From contig CAVEAL010000008.1 of assembly GCA_963613665.1 (NCBI GenBank), forward strand, positions 1 through 64,000: a stretch of 64,000 bases of DNA, in the 5' to 3' direction. The position numbers and the translations under genes were made by a program. Numbering within the stretch: the first letter of the stretch is position 1; every line of letters starts with the position of its first letter. Positions 35,058 through 44,013 of the stretch are shown here, one piece after another. The notes below the pieces were generated by a model that saw nothing but the letters and a program-made list of their open reading frames with translations, ran no database searches and had not been told where the DNA came from. Source of the DNA: F23-B02 sp963613665 (GTDB lineage: Bacteria; Bacillota; Clostridia; Oscillospirales; Oscillospiraceae).

Positions 35058-35851
35058 TGCTGGAGATAAAAAATGTTTCAAAGACCTTTAATCCGGGAAC
35101 CATAAACGAAAAGCACGCGCTTTCAAACCTCAGCCTCAGCCTCAATGACGGCGATTTCGTCACCGTCATCGGCGGCAACGGCGCGGGCAAATCGACGCTC
35201 TTGAATGCCGTCGCGGGCGTGTGGCCGATAGATTCCGGAGCTATCCTCATAGACGGCGAGGACGTCACAGGCATGCCGGAATACAAGCGCGCAAAGTACA
35301 TCGGCCGCGTGTTCCAGGACCCCATGATGGGTACTGCGCCCGACATGCAGATCGAGGAAAACCTTGCGCTGGCCATGCGCCGCGGCAAAAAGCGAGGCCT
35401 CAGATGGGGCGTCACGAACGCCGAACGCGAGGCCTACCGCGAAAAGCTTGCCGCCCTCGGTCTCGGCCTTGAGGACCGGCTCACCGCGAAGGTCGGCCTT
35501 CTCTCCGGAGGACAGCGTCAGGCGCTGACGCTGCTCATGGCGTCGCTCCAGACCCCGAAGCTTCTGCTTCTCGATGAGCACACCGCTGCCCTTGACCCCG
35601 GCACCGCGAAGAAGGTGCTTGAGCTTTCCGACAAGATCATCAGCGAAAACAAGCTTACCGCGCTCATGATAACGCACAACATGACCGATGCCATCCGCCA
35701 CGGCAACCGCCTTATCATGATGGACCGTGGCCGCATCGTCCTTGATATCTCCGGCGAGGAAAAAAGCCGCCTTACCAAGGCCGACCTCCTTGAGCGCTTC
35801 GCCGAAAAGGCGGGCGTTCAGGAAGAGACCGACGCCGTTCTGCTGTCGTAA
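35057..35851 (+). CDS. ABC transporter ATP-binding protein, TrpZ paralogue
   Basis: 264 residues. Walker A GGNGAGKST, signature LSGGQRQALTLLMA, Walker B LLLLDEHTAALDP, MITHNM switch. Nearly the same motif set as the ATPase at 24209-24994, which shows that the two operons are paralogous. ATG overlaps the permease stop by one base. Ends at the bidirectional terminator 35863-35897. Confidence 0.93.
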   Translation: MLEIKNVSKTFNPGTINEKHALSNLSLSLNDGDFVTVIGGNGAGKSTLLNAVAGVWPIDSGAILIDGEDVTGMPEYKRAKYIGRVFQDPMMGTAPDMQIEENLALAMRRGKKRGLRWGVTNAEREAYREKLAALGLGLEDRLTAKVGLLSGGQRQALTLLMASLQTPKLLLLDEHTAALDPGTAKKVLELSDKIISENKLTALMITHNMTDAIRHGNRLIMMDRGRIVLDISGEEKSRLTKADLLERFAEKAGVQEETDAVLLS

Positions 35852-35862
35852 AGTGAAATAAC

Positions 35863-35897
35863 AAAAACCGTCCGTGAGATCTCTCACGGACGGTTTT
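35863..35897. terminator. Bidirectional terminator
   Basis: AAAACCGTCCGTGAGA / TCTCACGGACGGTTTT palindrome between convergent genes. Confidence 0.92.
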
Positions 35898-35908
35898 CTG
35901 CCTGCGTT

Positions 35909-38620
35909 TCAGAACAGGCAGTTTTCGATATAGCGGTGGAGTATCGCCGCAACCTGTGCTCGGGCCGCACCGCTGCCCGGCATGAGCTTATTGCCGCAGC
36001 CGTTTATGATGCCCTCGGCCGCCGCCCATGACATTGCGCCCTTCGCGTAAGCGCTGACGCTTCCGAAGTCGGCAAATCCGCTGATGTCCTTCGAGGCCGA
36101 AACGTCAACACCCTTGAAAGCGGCGTAACGGAAAAGTACCGCTGCCATTTGTTCGCGCGTAATGCCCGCGTTCGGAGAGAACACGTCCTCGCTGTAGCCG
36201 CTTACGATGCCTTTTGCTTCTGCCCAACCGACGGCCTTGCTGCACCATGTGCCGCAAACGTCGGAGAATGTCGGCTCGGCAGCCTCGGGACTGCCCTCCA
36301 TGCGCCACAGCACGGTAACGAGCATGGCGCGCGTCATGGTGACGTCTGGGGAGAACACGGAAGCCGAGGTCCCTGCGAAGAGCGCGTTGTTATAGGCGTA
36401 GTAAACGTCGCCGAAGTACCATGCGCTCGCGGAAACGTCGCTGAAGGGGAAGGGGGAAACGGCGGTCATAACGCCGCTTGCCGTCGTGCAGCTGAGAGTG
36501 CTTCCGCTTATGCTGCTGCCGGCTGCTTTTATCGCACCGTCCCCGGCTATAATGGCTGCAGTGCAGGCTTCGCCGCTTACGGGGACTGTGAGAGTACAGG
36601 CTGTGCCCAGATCCTTGCCGCCTGACTCTGCTGATACCGTGTATAGTCGTGCATCCGAAATCCTTTCGCCGAGTGCACGCTTCTGCGCCGCGTTGGGCTC
36701 GGCGGTCTTGAGACTGATGCTGACGTCTCCCTTGCCTGTGAGCTGCGCCGTGTTGAAGCTGACCGTGCCCGCGGAGCTTATGAAATTCACCTTATCCGCT
36801 GCCGCCAGAGCAGATAGACCGCGCTCCCAGACATTTATGGTGTCAACACCGAGCTGCGATGCGTCGATGCTGACGGTTTTTCCACCGGCGGAAAGCTCAC
36901 GCATCATGATGCGCGTCGGGAACACGATGCACTCGCCGCCGTTGATGATCGCCGGGGCGCTCACGGTGCTTGCGCCGCACGAGAGCGTGACGTTCGTGGT
37001 GATCAGATTGCCGTTTAAAACGATCAGCGCGTCGTTGTCCGAGCTGAAGTTCGAGTCATTGCCCATGGAGTCGGCTACTTTATAAATGTAGTCGTTTATT
37101 TTAGCCTTGAGGGCTTTCGTGAAGAAGTTATCGAATTTCAGAGCCGATGCAGCGTCGCCGAAGGCATGCTTTTTGACGATCGCAAGCAGCTCGTCGAGTA
37201 TCTCACCGTTCTTGAGCTTTTTCATGCCTTCCTGCACCCATGCCGGATAATTGCCGTCATCCTCGCCGCCGAGATGGCTCTGATAGATGTAGTTTACTGC
37301 GTCAAGCAGGGTCCTGCCGTCCGAAACGGATATGTTTACACCCTCGGAAATGATGCTCTGAATGTTGGTGACGATGCGGCTGCTTATCCATTTTGAGATG
37401 CTTGTTTCGATCGGACAGAGCTTTTTCAGAAAGCTGCCGACATAGCTTCCGGCGACCGTCCTGAGCATATCCTCGGATAAGCCGTGCTCCCTGCCGTACT
37501 CGGTCACGTCGGCAATGGTCTCGACTTTTCCGGTAACGGCGTTGTAGTAGCTGATGGGGCCTATATGGTTGAGAGTATTTACCGAGGCGACAAGGCTGTC
37601 AGATACCTCGCGCAGCTGAACAAAGCGCATCGGTGAGGGGTAGGTGAGGTTCGAGCCTGTCTCAATATCGTAAAGCGTATTGCCGTTTTCGGTGGTCATT
37701 GCCGCGATGTCGTTTGCGTGCATGTGACCGGTGAATATCATTTCAAGGCCTGCGTCGGCGAGCTTTGAGGAGATCTCGGCGTAGTCCTCGACGAGGTACA
37801 TGCCGAGCACATCGGGTTCCATAGAAAAATGCGGTATAAAGCCGTGGTGCGCCATGCCGATAACACGGTCGCCGCTTGCCTTGGCGGCCTTTATCTGCCC
37901 GACCGCCCATTCGACGAGCTCGGAGCTCATCTCGCCGCGCGTTTCGTGCTCATCCTCATTGTCCGAGGTGTTGTCGGCGCTGTAGCAGCAGGTGTCGAGC
38001 ACAATGAGCGTCAGCCCCTCGCAGGGCTTTGCAACATAGGAAAGCTGCCCCGATTCCTTGCCCGCCGGCGGTGTGTAGCGGGCGACTACGCTCTCGTCGG
38101 AATAGACAAAGTCATAGACGGAAAGAAAATCCTCCGGCTCCGTGCGCGTCGCGGGGACGGCCTTGCCGTCGGCGGTGTTGAAGTTCTTGGCATCCGAGTT
38201 GCGAACGTCATGATTGCCGTTTATGACGTATACCTTCATGCCCGGCACGTCCTCCTGCACCTGCTTGAGGCGTGCGGCAAATTCCTTATGCCCCTCAAGC
38301 TCACCGTCCTTCGTGAGATCGCCGGAAACGAGAAGCACATCCGGCTTATCCTCTCTCACCGCATCCAGCAGTTCGAGATTTATCTGGCTGCTCTCGGTGA
38401 AGAGTTTGCGGTCGCTGTTGAGGTCTGTAACGTAGTCCTCTGTGCCTTTTATCATGGTAGGGGACAGGTAGTGCGTATCGCTCATGACGGCAATCTTCAG
38501 ATCAATGCCGCCCTCTGATGCCGTGTCCTGCCCGGCAAGCGCGGGTGCTGTCAGCGTGCATGCCATTATCACGGCAAGCAGCAGCGCCGTACCGCGCCGC
38601 AGACGAGTGCTTGATTTCAT
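35909..38620 (-). CDS. SLH-anchored calcineurin-like phosphoesterase
   Basis: 903 residues. Signal peptide about 1-30; metallophosphoesterase domain about 40-330 with VMSDTHY, SGDLTKDGE, INGNHDV, MAHHGFIPH and TGHMHAND; a central region of unknown role; three SLH domains from about residue 725 (FPFSDVSASAWYFGDVYY). It should act on the cell surface, perhaps on nucleotides or phosphodiesters. ATG at 38620 with GGAGG SD is preferred to an ATG 10 codons earlier. Convergent with the second ABC operon. Confidence 0.88.
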   Translation of the reverse strand: MKSSTRLRRGTALLLAVIMACTLTAPALAGQDTASEGGIDLKIAVMSDTHYLSPTMIKGTEDYVTDLNSDRKLFTESSQINLELLDAVREDKPDVLLVSGDLTKDGELEGHKEFAARLKQVQEDVPGMKVYVINGNHDVRNSDAKNFNTADGKAVPATRTEPEDFLSVYDFVYSDESVVARYTPPAGKESGQLSYVAKPCEGLTLIVLDTCCYSADNTSDNEDEHETRGEMSSELVEWAVGQIKAAKASGDRVIGMAHHGFIPHFSMEPDVLGMYLVEDYAEISSKLADAGLEMIFTGHMHANDIAAMTTENGNTLYDIETGSNLTYPSPMRFVQLREVSDSLVASVNTLNHIGPISYYNAVTGKVETIADVTEYGREHGLSEDMLRTVAGSYVGSFLKKLCPIETSISKWISSRIVTNIQSIISEGVNISVSDGRTLLDAVNYIYQSHLGGEDDGNYPAWVQEGMKKLKNGEILDELLAIVKKHAFGDAASALKFDNFFTKALKAKINDYIYKVADSMGNDSNFSSDNDALIVLNGNLITTNVTLSCGASTVSAPAIINGGECIVFPTRIMMRELSAGGKTVSIDASQLGVDTINVWERGLSALAAADKVNFISSAGTVSFNTAQLTGKGDVSISLKTAEPNAAQKRALGERISDARLYTVSAESGGKDLGTACTLTVPVSGEACTAAIIAGDGAIKAAGSSISGSTLSCTTASGVMTAVSPFPFSDVSASAWYFGDVYYAYNNALFAGTSASVFSPDVTMTRAMLVTVLWRMEGSPEAAEPTFSDVCGTWCSKAVGWAEAKGIVSGYSEDVFSPNAGITREQMAAVLFRYAAFKGVDVSASKDISGFADFGSVSAYAKGAMSWAAAEGIINGCGNKLMPGSGAARAQVAAILHRYIENCLF

Positions 38621-38701
38621 GTTTTTCCTCCTTTTTTCCTTGGTTTTCAACCATGATTCAGCTTATCAAAAACAAACTTTACAAACAAGTAGCCTACCCG
38701 G

Positions 38702-38730
38702 TTGACAGGTAAATTGTAAGTATATATAAT
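38702..38730 (+). promoter_or_regulatory. Promoter of queH-queT
   Basis: TTGACA (38702-38707), 17-bp spacer, TATAAT (38725-38730): near-perfect sigma-A promoter. Confidence 0.85.
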
Positions 38731-38805
38731 GTAAAACGTTTTTCTGACAGGCTCAAATGCGCTCATGCTGCGTTGAAGTGCCTGCACACACATCAGAGGC
38801 ACACT

Positions 38806-39426
38806 ATGAACAGAGAAAATTTTTTCAGAAAATTCGATAAGATCGTCGCGGGCTTCGGCGAGGATAAGCCGCGCATACTGCTGCACAGCTGCTGCGGACC
38901 GTGCTCAAGCTCCGTCATCGAGCTTTTATCGCAGCATTTTGAGGTCACGGTTTTATGGTATAATCCCAACCTCTGGCCGGAGGAGGAGTATGAAAAACGC
39001 CTTGAAACGCAGAAAAAGCTCATCGGCTGCCTTGCGGCCGACGGCTCGGAGGCGGAACTCATGGTTCTGCCATGGCGCAGCGAGGACTATTTTTCCCGCA
39101 TAAAGGGTCTGGAAAACGAGCCAGAAGAGGGTAAGCGCTGCCTTGAATGCTTCCGCATCCGCCTTGAGGAGACGGCGCACATCGCCGCCGATCGGGGCTT
39201 TGACTGGTTCTGCACGACGCTGACCGTGTCCTCGCGCAAGGATGCCGTCGCAATAAACGCCATCGGCCGTGAGGTCGCACAAAAATATAATGTAAGCTGG
39301 CTGCCCTCGGAGTTCAAAAAACGCGAGGGAAACCACCGATCTATAATCCTGTCGGAAAAATACGGTCTGTACCGCCAGGAATATTGCGGCTGCATTTTTT
39401 CACTCAATGGAGGACACAATGAATAA
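38806..39426 (+). CDS. queH: Epoxyqueuosine reductase QueH
   Basis: 206 residues, DUF208/QueH family. The Cys pairs LLHSCCGPCSS near the N-terminus and EEGKRCLECFRIRL, plus YCGC near the end, form the metal/cluster and redox sites. QueH converts epoxyqueuosine in tRNA to queuosine, replacing QueG in many anaerobes. ATG at 38806; an upstream in-frame start lacks an SD. It overlaps queT by 8 bases, a direct link to queuosine precursor salvage. Confidence 0.94.
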   Translation: MNRENFFRKFDKIVAGFGEDKPRILLHSCCGPCSSSVIELLSQHFEVTVLWYNPNLWPEEEYEKRLETQKKLIGCLAADGSEAELMVLPWRSEDYFSRIKGLENEPEEGKRCLECFRIRLEETAHIAADRGFDWFCTTLTVSSRKDAVAINAIGREVAQKYNVSWLPSEFKKREGNHRSIILSEKYGLYRQEYCGCIFSLNGGHNE

Positions 39427-39931
39427 AACAACAAGAAGCATAGTCACCGCCGCCGTTGCAGGTGCTCTGTACGCGGTGCTCACCATGGTGCTCGCACCGA
39501 TAAGCTACGGCCCTGTGCAGTGCAGGATATCCGAGGTGCTGTGCATACTGCCGTTTTTCATGCCCTGCACGACGTGGGGCCTGTTTTTCGGCTGCGCTAT
39601 AGCCAACGTCGCAAGCGCGGCGGGACTGCCGGACATAATCTTTGGCTCACTGGCGACGCTCATAGCCTGCCTGTGCATATCGTACTGCGGGAAGCATGAT
39701 AAAAAGATACTTGCCTGCCTTATGCCCGTCGTGTGGAACGGGCTCATAGTCGGTGCGATGCTCACCGTCGTTATCGCGGGGCTCGACCCCATAAAGAATT
39801 TCGGCGCGTTTGCCGTCTTTGCCGGACAGGTCGCACTCGGCGAGGCCGCAGTCATGTTCATTGCGGGGCTCCCGCTGCTTTCATGGCTGCCCAAGCAAAA
39901 TTTTTTTACCGACTATATAAGCAGGACTTGA
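39419..39931 (+). CDS. queT: QueT-family queuosine-precursor transporter (ECF S component)
   Basis: 170 residues, about five or six membrane segments. GPVQCRISEVLCILPFF and FGCAIANVASA are QueT features. It binds a 7-deazaguanine precursor such as preQ1 and works with a shared ECF energising module encoded elsewhere. ATG at 39419 with GGAGG 5 bases before it, overlapping the 3' end of queH. No QueT riboswitch was seen, as the pair is read from the queH promoter. Confidence 0.92.
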   Translation: MNKTTRSIVTAAVAGALYAVLTMVLAPISYGPVQCRISEVLCILPFFMPCTTWGLFFGCAIANVASAAGLPDIIFGSLATLIACLCISYCGKHDKKILACLMPVVWNGLIVGAMLTVVIAGLDPIKNFGAFAVFAGQVALGEAAVMFIAGLPLLSWLPKQNFFTDYISRT

Positions 39932-39967
39932 CAAAACAGCGTCAGGATATTAAGATAGCTGTGCAAA

Positions 39968-40116
39968 AGGGGTGCTGAGTTTTTCTCGGCTGAGACGGAA
40001 AGAATCGAATTTCCGAGACCCTCGAACCTGATCCGGGTAATGCCGGCGTAGGAAACGAAAATTCATATCAAATCGTTTTCCTATGACCGCATTGCATTTG
40101 CAGTGCGGTTTTTTGT
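39968..40116 (+). promoter_or_regulatory. TPP riboswitch with terminator
   Basis: The aptamer 39968-40057 contains GGGGTGCT, GGCTGAGA, ACCCTCGAACCTGAT and GCCGGCGTAGGAAA in THI-element order. It is followed by an ACCGCATTGC / GCAGTGCGG hairpin with a T6 run (40086-40115). Thiamine pyrophosphate binding should stop transcription before thiT. Confidence 0.96.
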
Positions 40117-40136
40117 GCTTTTTAGGAGGAATAGTT

Positions 40137-40955
40137 ATGAATCAGAGCAAAACAAAGTGCCTGGTGGAATGCGCCATCATGGTCGCGCTTGCCACCGTGC
40201 TGAGCATGATAAAGCTTGCCGAGCTTCCGTACGGCGGCTCAATAACGATAGCGTCAATGCTGCCGATAGCCATCATCGCATACCGCAGAGGCATGGGCTG
40301 GGGCCTCGGCTCGGCCTTCGTTTACGGCATCGTTCAGCAGCTTTTGGGTCTGAACTCGCTTTCGTATGTCACTACATGGCAGAGCATAGTTGCAGTCATA
40401 CTTCTTGACTACATTGCTGCATTTACGGTAGTCGGCTTTGCCGGTATATTCAAAAACAAAATAGAAAATCAGGCTGCCGGCCTCACCCTCGGCTGCGTTT
40501 TCGCATCGCTTCTTCGCTATATCTGCCATGTCATCTCCGGAGCTACCGTATGGGCAGGTCTGTCGATACCGACCCAGGCCGCACTGTCCTACTCTTTTAT
40601 CTACAATGCCACCTATATGCTGCCTGAATGCATCATCCTTGCGGTAACTGCCGCCTATATCGGCTCCGTCATAGACTTCAGGGATGAGAAGCTCAGCAGG
40701 ATCGTAAAGGGCGGTACAGCGGCACACTCTCCCGCCATCGGAGTGGCTGCGGGACTTGTGGCCGCAGGAGCCGTCATTTACGACGCCGTCGAGGTGTTCT
40801 CACACCTCCAGAACGCCGAAACAGGCGAGTTTGACATAACAGGGCTCGCGGCTGCAAACTGGACTGCGCTCATTGCCGTAACAGTCTCGGCTGTGGTCGT
40901 CACTGTGCTGCTGGTGGTCGTAAACAAGGCTCTTAAAAAGAGCAAAGCCGCATAA
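40137..40955 (+). CDS. thiT: Thiamine ECF transporter S component ThiT, C-terminally extended
   Basis: 272 residues. The first 185 or so match ThiT (YGGSITIASMLPI, GLNSLSYVTTWQSI, HVISGATVWAG). About 80 extra residues follow, with two more hydrophobic segments, absent from the usual roughly 190-residue ThiT. It takes up thiamine with a shared ECF module. ATG at 40137 with AGGAGGA SD. Controlled by the TPP riboswitch directly upstream. Confidence 0.93.
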   Translation: MNQSKTKCLVECAIMVALATVLSMIKLAELPYGGSITIASMLPIAIIAYRRGMGWGLGSAFVYGIVQQLLGLNSLSYVTTWQSIVAVILLDYIAAFTVVGFAGIFKNKIENQAAGLTLGCVFASLLRYICHVISGATVWAGLSIPTQAALSYSFIYNATYMLPECIILAVTAAYIGSVIDFRDEKLSRIVKGGTAAHSPAIGVAAGLVAAGAVIYDAVEVFSHLQNAETGEFDITGLAAANWTALIAVTVSAVVVTVLLVVVNKALKKSKAA

Positions 40956-41023
40956 AAGCTTTCGGGACGGGCTGCCCATGCTACCCGAGCGGTTCGTCTC
41001 CGAAGGCTATAAATAAAAAAACC

Positions 41024-41053
41024 TTGACAGGGTAAAAGCCTATCGTATATAAT
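41024..41053 (+). promoter_or_regulatory. rpmH operon promoter
   Basis: TTGACA (41024-41029), 18-bp spacer, TATAAT (41048-41053). Confidence 0.88.
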
Positions 41054-41054
41054 A

Positions 41055-41084
41055 AACTTCCGATGCCTGTGGGCGTCGGAAGTT
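41055..41084 (+). promoter_or_regulatory. Hairpin at the 5' end of the rpmH transcript
   Basis: AACTTCCGA..GCC / GGC..TCGGAAGTT, about 13 pairs, starting almost at the predicted +1 and followed by a short T-run. It could protect the 5' end or attenuate the ribosomal-protein operon; the T-run is weak for a full terminator. Confidence 0.5.
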
Positions 41085-41149
41085 TTATTGTCAACTGCTT
41101 TGAGCTTCGGCTCAATGTTGAGTATTATTCTGAAAGGAGTGCACAAAAC

Positions 41150-41284
41150 ATGCTGCGTACCTACCAGCCCAAGAAGCGTCAGCGCAAGAAAGAGCACGGC
41201 TTCCGCAAAAGAATGGCCACCGCAAACGGCCGCAAGGTCCTCGCCCGCCGCAGAGCAAAGGGCAGAGCAAAGCTGAGCGCCTGA
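41150..41284 (+). CDS. rpmH: 50S ribosomal protein L34
   Basis: 44 residues, standard length: MLRTYQPKKRQRKKEHGFRK and a basic C-terminus. AAAGGAG SD. First gene of rpmH-rnpA-yidD-yidC-jag. dnaA, often divergent from rpmH at oriC, is not present here; thiT lies upstream. Confidence 0.97.
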   Translation: MLRTYQPKKRQRKKEHGFRKRMATANGRKVLARRRAKGRAKLSA

Positions 41285-41384
41285 TTTGGCAGCTCCGAGC
41301 AGGAAAAGCAAATAAATTTTTAGGGCGGCTAACCTCCGCCCTTAATGTGTTTGCCGATAAAAACGGAAAGCAAGGGTGGAATAA

Positions 41385-41732
41385 TTGGATTTCAGGTCAA
41401 CTCTGAAAAAGAATTATGAGTTCAAACGGCTCTATAACAAAGGCAAGACCGCCGTTACGCCCTATATGGTCGTGTATGCTCTCAAAGCGCCGCGGGGACG
41501 CCGCCGCGTTGGATACACCGTGTCCACCAAGCTGGGCAAGGCCGTCGTGCGCAACCGCGTGCGGCGCAGATTGAGGGAGATATACAGACTCAATTCGGAC
41601 AAGCTCAGGGACGGCGTCGATATCGTCATCGTTGCGCGCAGCCGCTGCGTTGACGCCGAGTATGCCAAAATGGAGCGTGCGTTCCTGCACGCCTGCGCCG
41701 AGCTCGGTCTGCTGAGGGACGAAGAACAATGA
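41385..41732 (+). CDS. rnpA: Ribonuclease P protein component
   Basis: 115 residues. The RNR signature is VGYTVSTKLGKAVVRNRVRRRLREIYR. It binds RNase P RNA and aids tRNA 5' processing. TTG start at 41385 with AAGGGTGG upstream. A small AGGGCGG/CCGCCCT hairpin (41322-41342) lies between it and rpmH. Stop overlaps yidD by 4 bases. Confidence 0.96.
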   Translation: MDFRSTLKKNYEFKRLYNKGKTAVTPYMVVYALKAPRGRRRVGYTVSTKLGKAVVRNRVRRRLREIYRLNSDKLRDGVDIVIVARSRCVDAEYAKMERAFLHACAELGLLRDEEQ

Positions 41733-41947
41733 AAAAGCTTCTGCTTGCACTTATCCGTATTTATCAGAAATACGTCTCCCCGGCCTTCCCGCCGAGGTGC
41801 AGATTTATCCCGACCTGCTCACAGTATGCCGTTGAGGCCATCGAGAAATACGGGGCCTTGAAGGGCGGCTGGCTCGCCCTGAAGCGGCTGTCGAGGTGTC
41901 ATCCTTTTCACCTCGGCGAACACGATTTCTTCGATCCCGTTCCCTGA
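41729..41947 (+). CDS. yidD: Membrane protein insertion efficiency factor YidD
   Basis: 72 residues. IRIYQKYVSP, CRFIPTCSQYAVEAIEKYG and RCHPFHLGEHDFFDPVP are diagnostic. It assists YidC-dependent membrane insertion. ATGA overlap with rnpA. Confidence 0.96.
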   Translation: MKKLLLALIRIYQKYVSPAFPPRCRFIPTCSQYAVEAIEKYGALKGGWLALKRLSRCHPFHLGEHDFFDPVP

Positions 41948-41974
41948 CGAGGATCGGAATACAAGGAGAAACTT

Positions 41975-43228
41975 ATGTCACTATGGGATATTATAGTCTG
42001 GCCGTTCGCCAGACTGCTGGAGATCCTCTATAACTGGACCGACAGCTACGGTCTTGCCATTATTCTCTTCGCTCTTGTGGTCAATCTGATCCTCCTGCCG
42101 TTCATGGCAAAGAGCAAGAAGGGCATGATGAAGACCACCCGAATCCAGCCGCAGCTCAAGGAGCTGGAGAAAAAACATAGGGGCAACCAGCAGAAGTATC
42201 AGCAGGAAGTCATGAAGCTGTATAAGGAGCAGGGCGCAAGCCCCACCTCCGGCTGCCTGTGGTCGCTGCTGCCCTTCCCGATACTCATCGCTCTGTACAG
42301 CGTCATCCGTCAGCCTCTCGGCAGCATGATGGGCCTGGGCGAGAGCAGTATCACAAAGCTCACCGAGTGGGCGACCGAAAATGCGGGCTTTGTAGCCTCC
42401 AAGCAGGGCACCTACGATCAGATCGGCGTCGCCGATGCTATCCACAAGAATTGGGACGCGGTCGTAAACGCGCTCGGCAACTTTGACGGAAAGCTTCTCG
42501 ACATCGACTACGGCTTCATCGGTATGAACCTCGGCTCGATCCCCGACTGGAAGATCTGGAACTATGACTTCACGAGCGCCGACATCTTTGCGAACATCGG
42601 CCTGTTCCTTATCCCCCTGATCGCGGCGTTCCTTTCCTGGGCGTCGATGAAGATCAGCCAGGCGACCAATCCTCCGCAAGCCGGACAGGCGGCAATGAGC
42701 ATGAAAACCATGAATATCATGATGCCTCTCATGTCCGTCTGGATCTGCTTCATTATGCCTGCGGCTCTCGGCGTTTACTGGATCGCCAACAGCTGCTTCG
42801 GCATCGTCCGTGACCTTGTGCTCACCAAGTACTACAAGCGCAAGCTCGATATAGAGGACGCGGAGCGCATTGCGGCTCAGAAGGAGAAGGATGAGGAGCG
42901 CGCACGCCGCCATGAGGAGCACGAGCAGCTCAAGGCGGAGGGTGCAACTACCCGCAACAACAACACCAGCAAGAAAAAAATGCAGGCTCAGCAGAAGCAG
43001 GCCGACGCGGAGCGCATAGCCGCAAGCGAAAGAGCGGAGCGCGAGGCGCGCCTTGAAAAGCTCGGCATAGACAAGCCCGAGAACCCGTCTCAGGTCGGCA
43101 AGCGCCGCTATGCAAGAGGCAGAGCTTACGATCCCGACCGCTACGCCGCAGAAATGACGGCGGCCGCCGCAGCGGAAGCTCAGAGCGAAGAAGAGCCTGA
43201 AAAGTCACAGGAGAACAGTGAAACATGA
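41975..43228 (+). CDS. yidC: Membrane protein insertase YidC/Oxa1
   Basis: 417 residues. About five membrane segments, with the Oxa1 core NLILLPFMAKSKKGMMKTTRIQPQLKELEKKH, ASPTSGCLWSLLPFPILIALY, and a final hydrophobic block to residue 285. A long charged, Lys/Glu/Ala-rich C-terminal tail follows, likely for ribosome contact. It inserts proteins into the membrane with or without SecYEG. Overlaps jag by ATGA. Confidence 0.95.
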   Translation: MSLWDIIVWPFARLLEILYNWTDSYGLAIILFALVVNLILLPFMAKSKKGMMKTTRIQPQLKELEKKHRGNQQKYQQEVMKLYKEQGASPTSGCLWSLLPFPILIALYSVIRQPLGSMMGLGESSITKLTEWATENAGFVASKQGTYDQIGVADAIHKNWDAVVNALGNFDGKLLDIDYGFIGMNLGSIPDWKIWNYDFTSADIFANIGLFLIPLIAAFLSWASMKISQATNPPQAGQAAMSMKTMNIMMPLMSVWICFIMPAALGVYWIANSCFGIVRDLVLTKYYKRKLDIEDAERIAAQKEKDEERARRHEEHEQLKAEGATTRNNNTSKKKMQAQQKQADAERIAASERAEREARLEKLGIDKPENPSQVGKRRYARGRAYDPDRYAAEMTAAAAAEAQSEEEPEKSQENSET

Positions 43229-43992
43229 TAAAGTCTTTGGAAACCACAGGCCGCACCGAGGATGAAGCCATCGCCGCAGCCCTGAAGGAACTCGGACTTG
43301 AGCGCGACGATGTTTCCGTAACCGTCGTCGAGCGTGCAAAATCCGGATTTCTGGGCATAGGCGCTTCTCCGGCAGTCGTGCGCGTCGAGTATGAAGCACC
43401 CGACGAGCCCGAGGCGGCGGCAGAGCCCGAGGCCGAGAAGGCCGCGCCGAAAGCCGAAGTCAAGGCTTGCGGGCAGGCAGAGGCAAAGCCCGCCGCGGAA
43501 GGCGAGTTTGCCGATATAAGAGCCTTCCTTGAGGGACTTCTCGAGCGTATGGACGTCAAGGCTGATATAGAGATCAGCCGCCGCGACGGCAAGAGCATTG
43601 CCGTCAATCTCTCCGGCCCGAATATGGGCGCGGTCATCGGCCGCAGGGGAGAGACCCTCGATGCGATCCAGCACCTGACCAACTACGTCGTAAACCGCGG
43701 CAGCGACAAGCACATGCACATCTGCGTCGATGCAGAGAGCTACCGTGCAAAGCGCGAGGAATCACTTGTCCGCCTTGCCGAAAAGATGGCGGCAAAGGTC
43801 ATAAAGTATAAGCGCAGCATGGCGCTTGAACCGATGAACAGCTACGAGCGCCACATTATCCACGCCGCCCTTCAGGACTACGAGGGCGTTACCACAAGCT
43901 CGACCGGCACAGAGCCCAACCGCCGCGTCGTCGTATCCTACGACAGGCCGCAGAACACGGGAAATAAGCCGCAGAGCCGTGAATGGGCATAA
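43225..43992 (+). CDS. jag: RNA-binding protein Jag/KhpB
   Basis: 255 residues. Jag N-terminal domain (SLETTGRTEDEAIAAALKELG ... GFLGIGASPAVVRVEY), an acidic Ala/Glu linker, a KH domain with a GRRGET loop in place of GxxG, and an R3H domain (NSYERHIIHAALQDYEGVTTSSTGTEP). It binds RNA with KhpA and affects division and envelope growth in Gram-positives. Coupled to yidC. Confidence 0.94.
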   Translation: MIKSLETTGRTEDEAIAAALKELGLERDDVSVTVVERAKSGFLGIGASPAVVRVEYEAPDEPEAAAEPEAEKAAPKAEVKACGQAEAKPAAEGEFADIRAFLEGLLERMDVKADIEISRRDGKSIAVNLSGPNMGAVIGRRGETLDAIQHLTNYVVNRGSDKHMHICVDAESYRAKREESLVRLAEKMAAKVIKYKRSMALEPMNSYERHIIHAALQDYEGVTTSSTGTEPNRRVVVSYDRPQNTGNKPQSREWA

Positions 43993-44013
43993 TGTATATT
44001 GGAGGAATAAATC

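Noticed and set aside
40981..41060. Origin of replication next to rpmH
   Set aside because: rpmH is often beside dnaA and oriC, but no dnaA gene or cluster of DnaA boxes is visible here.
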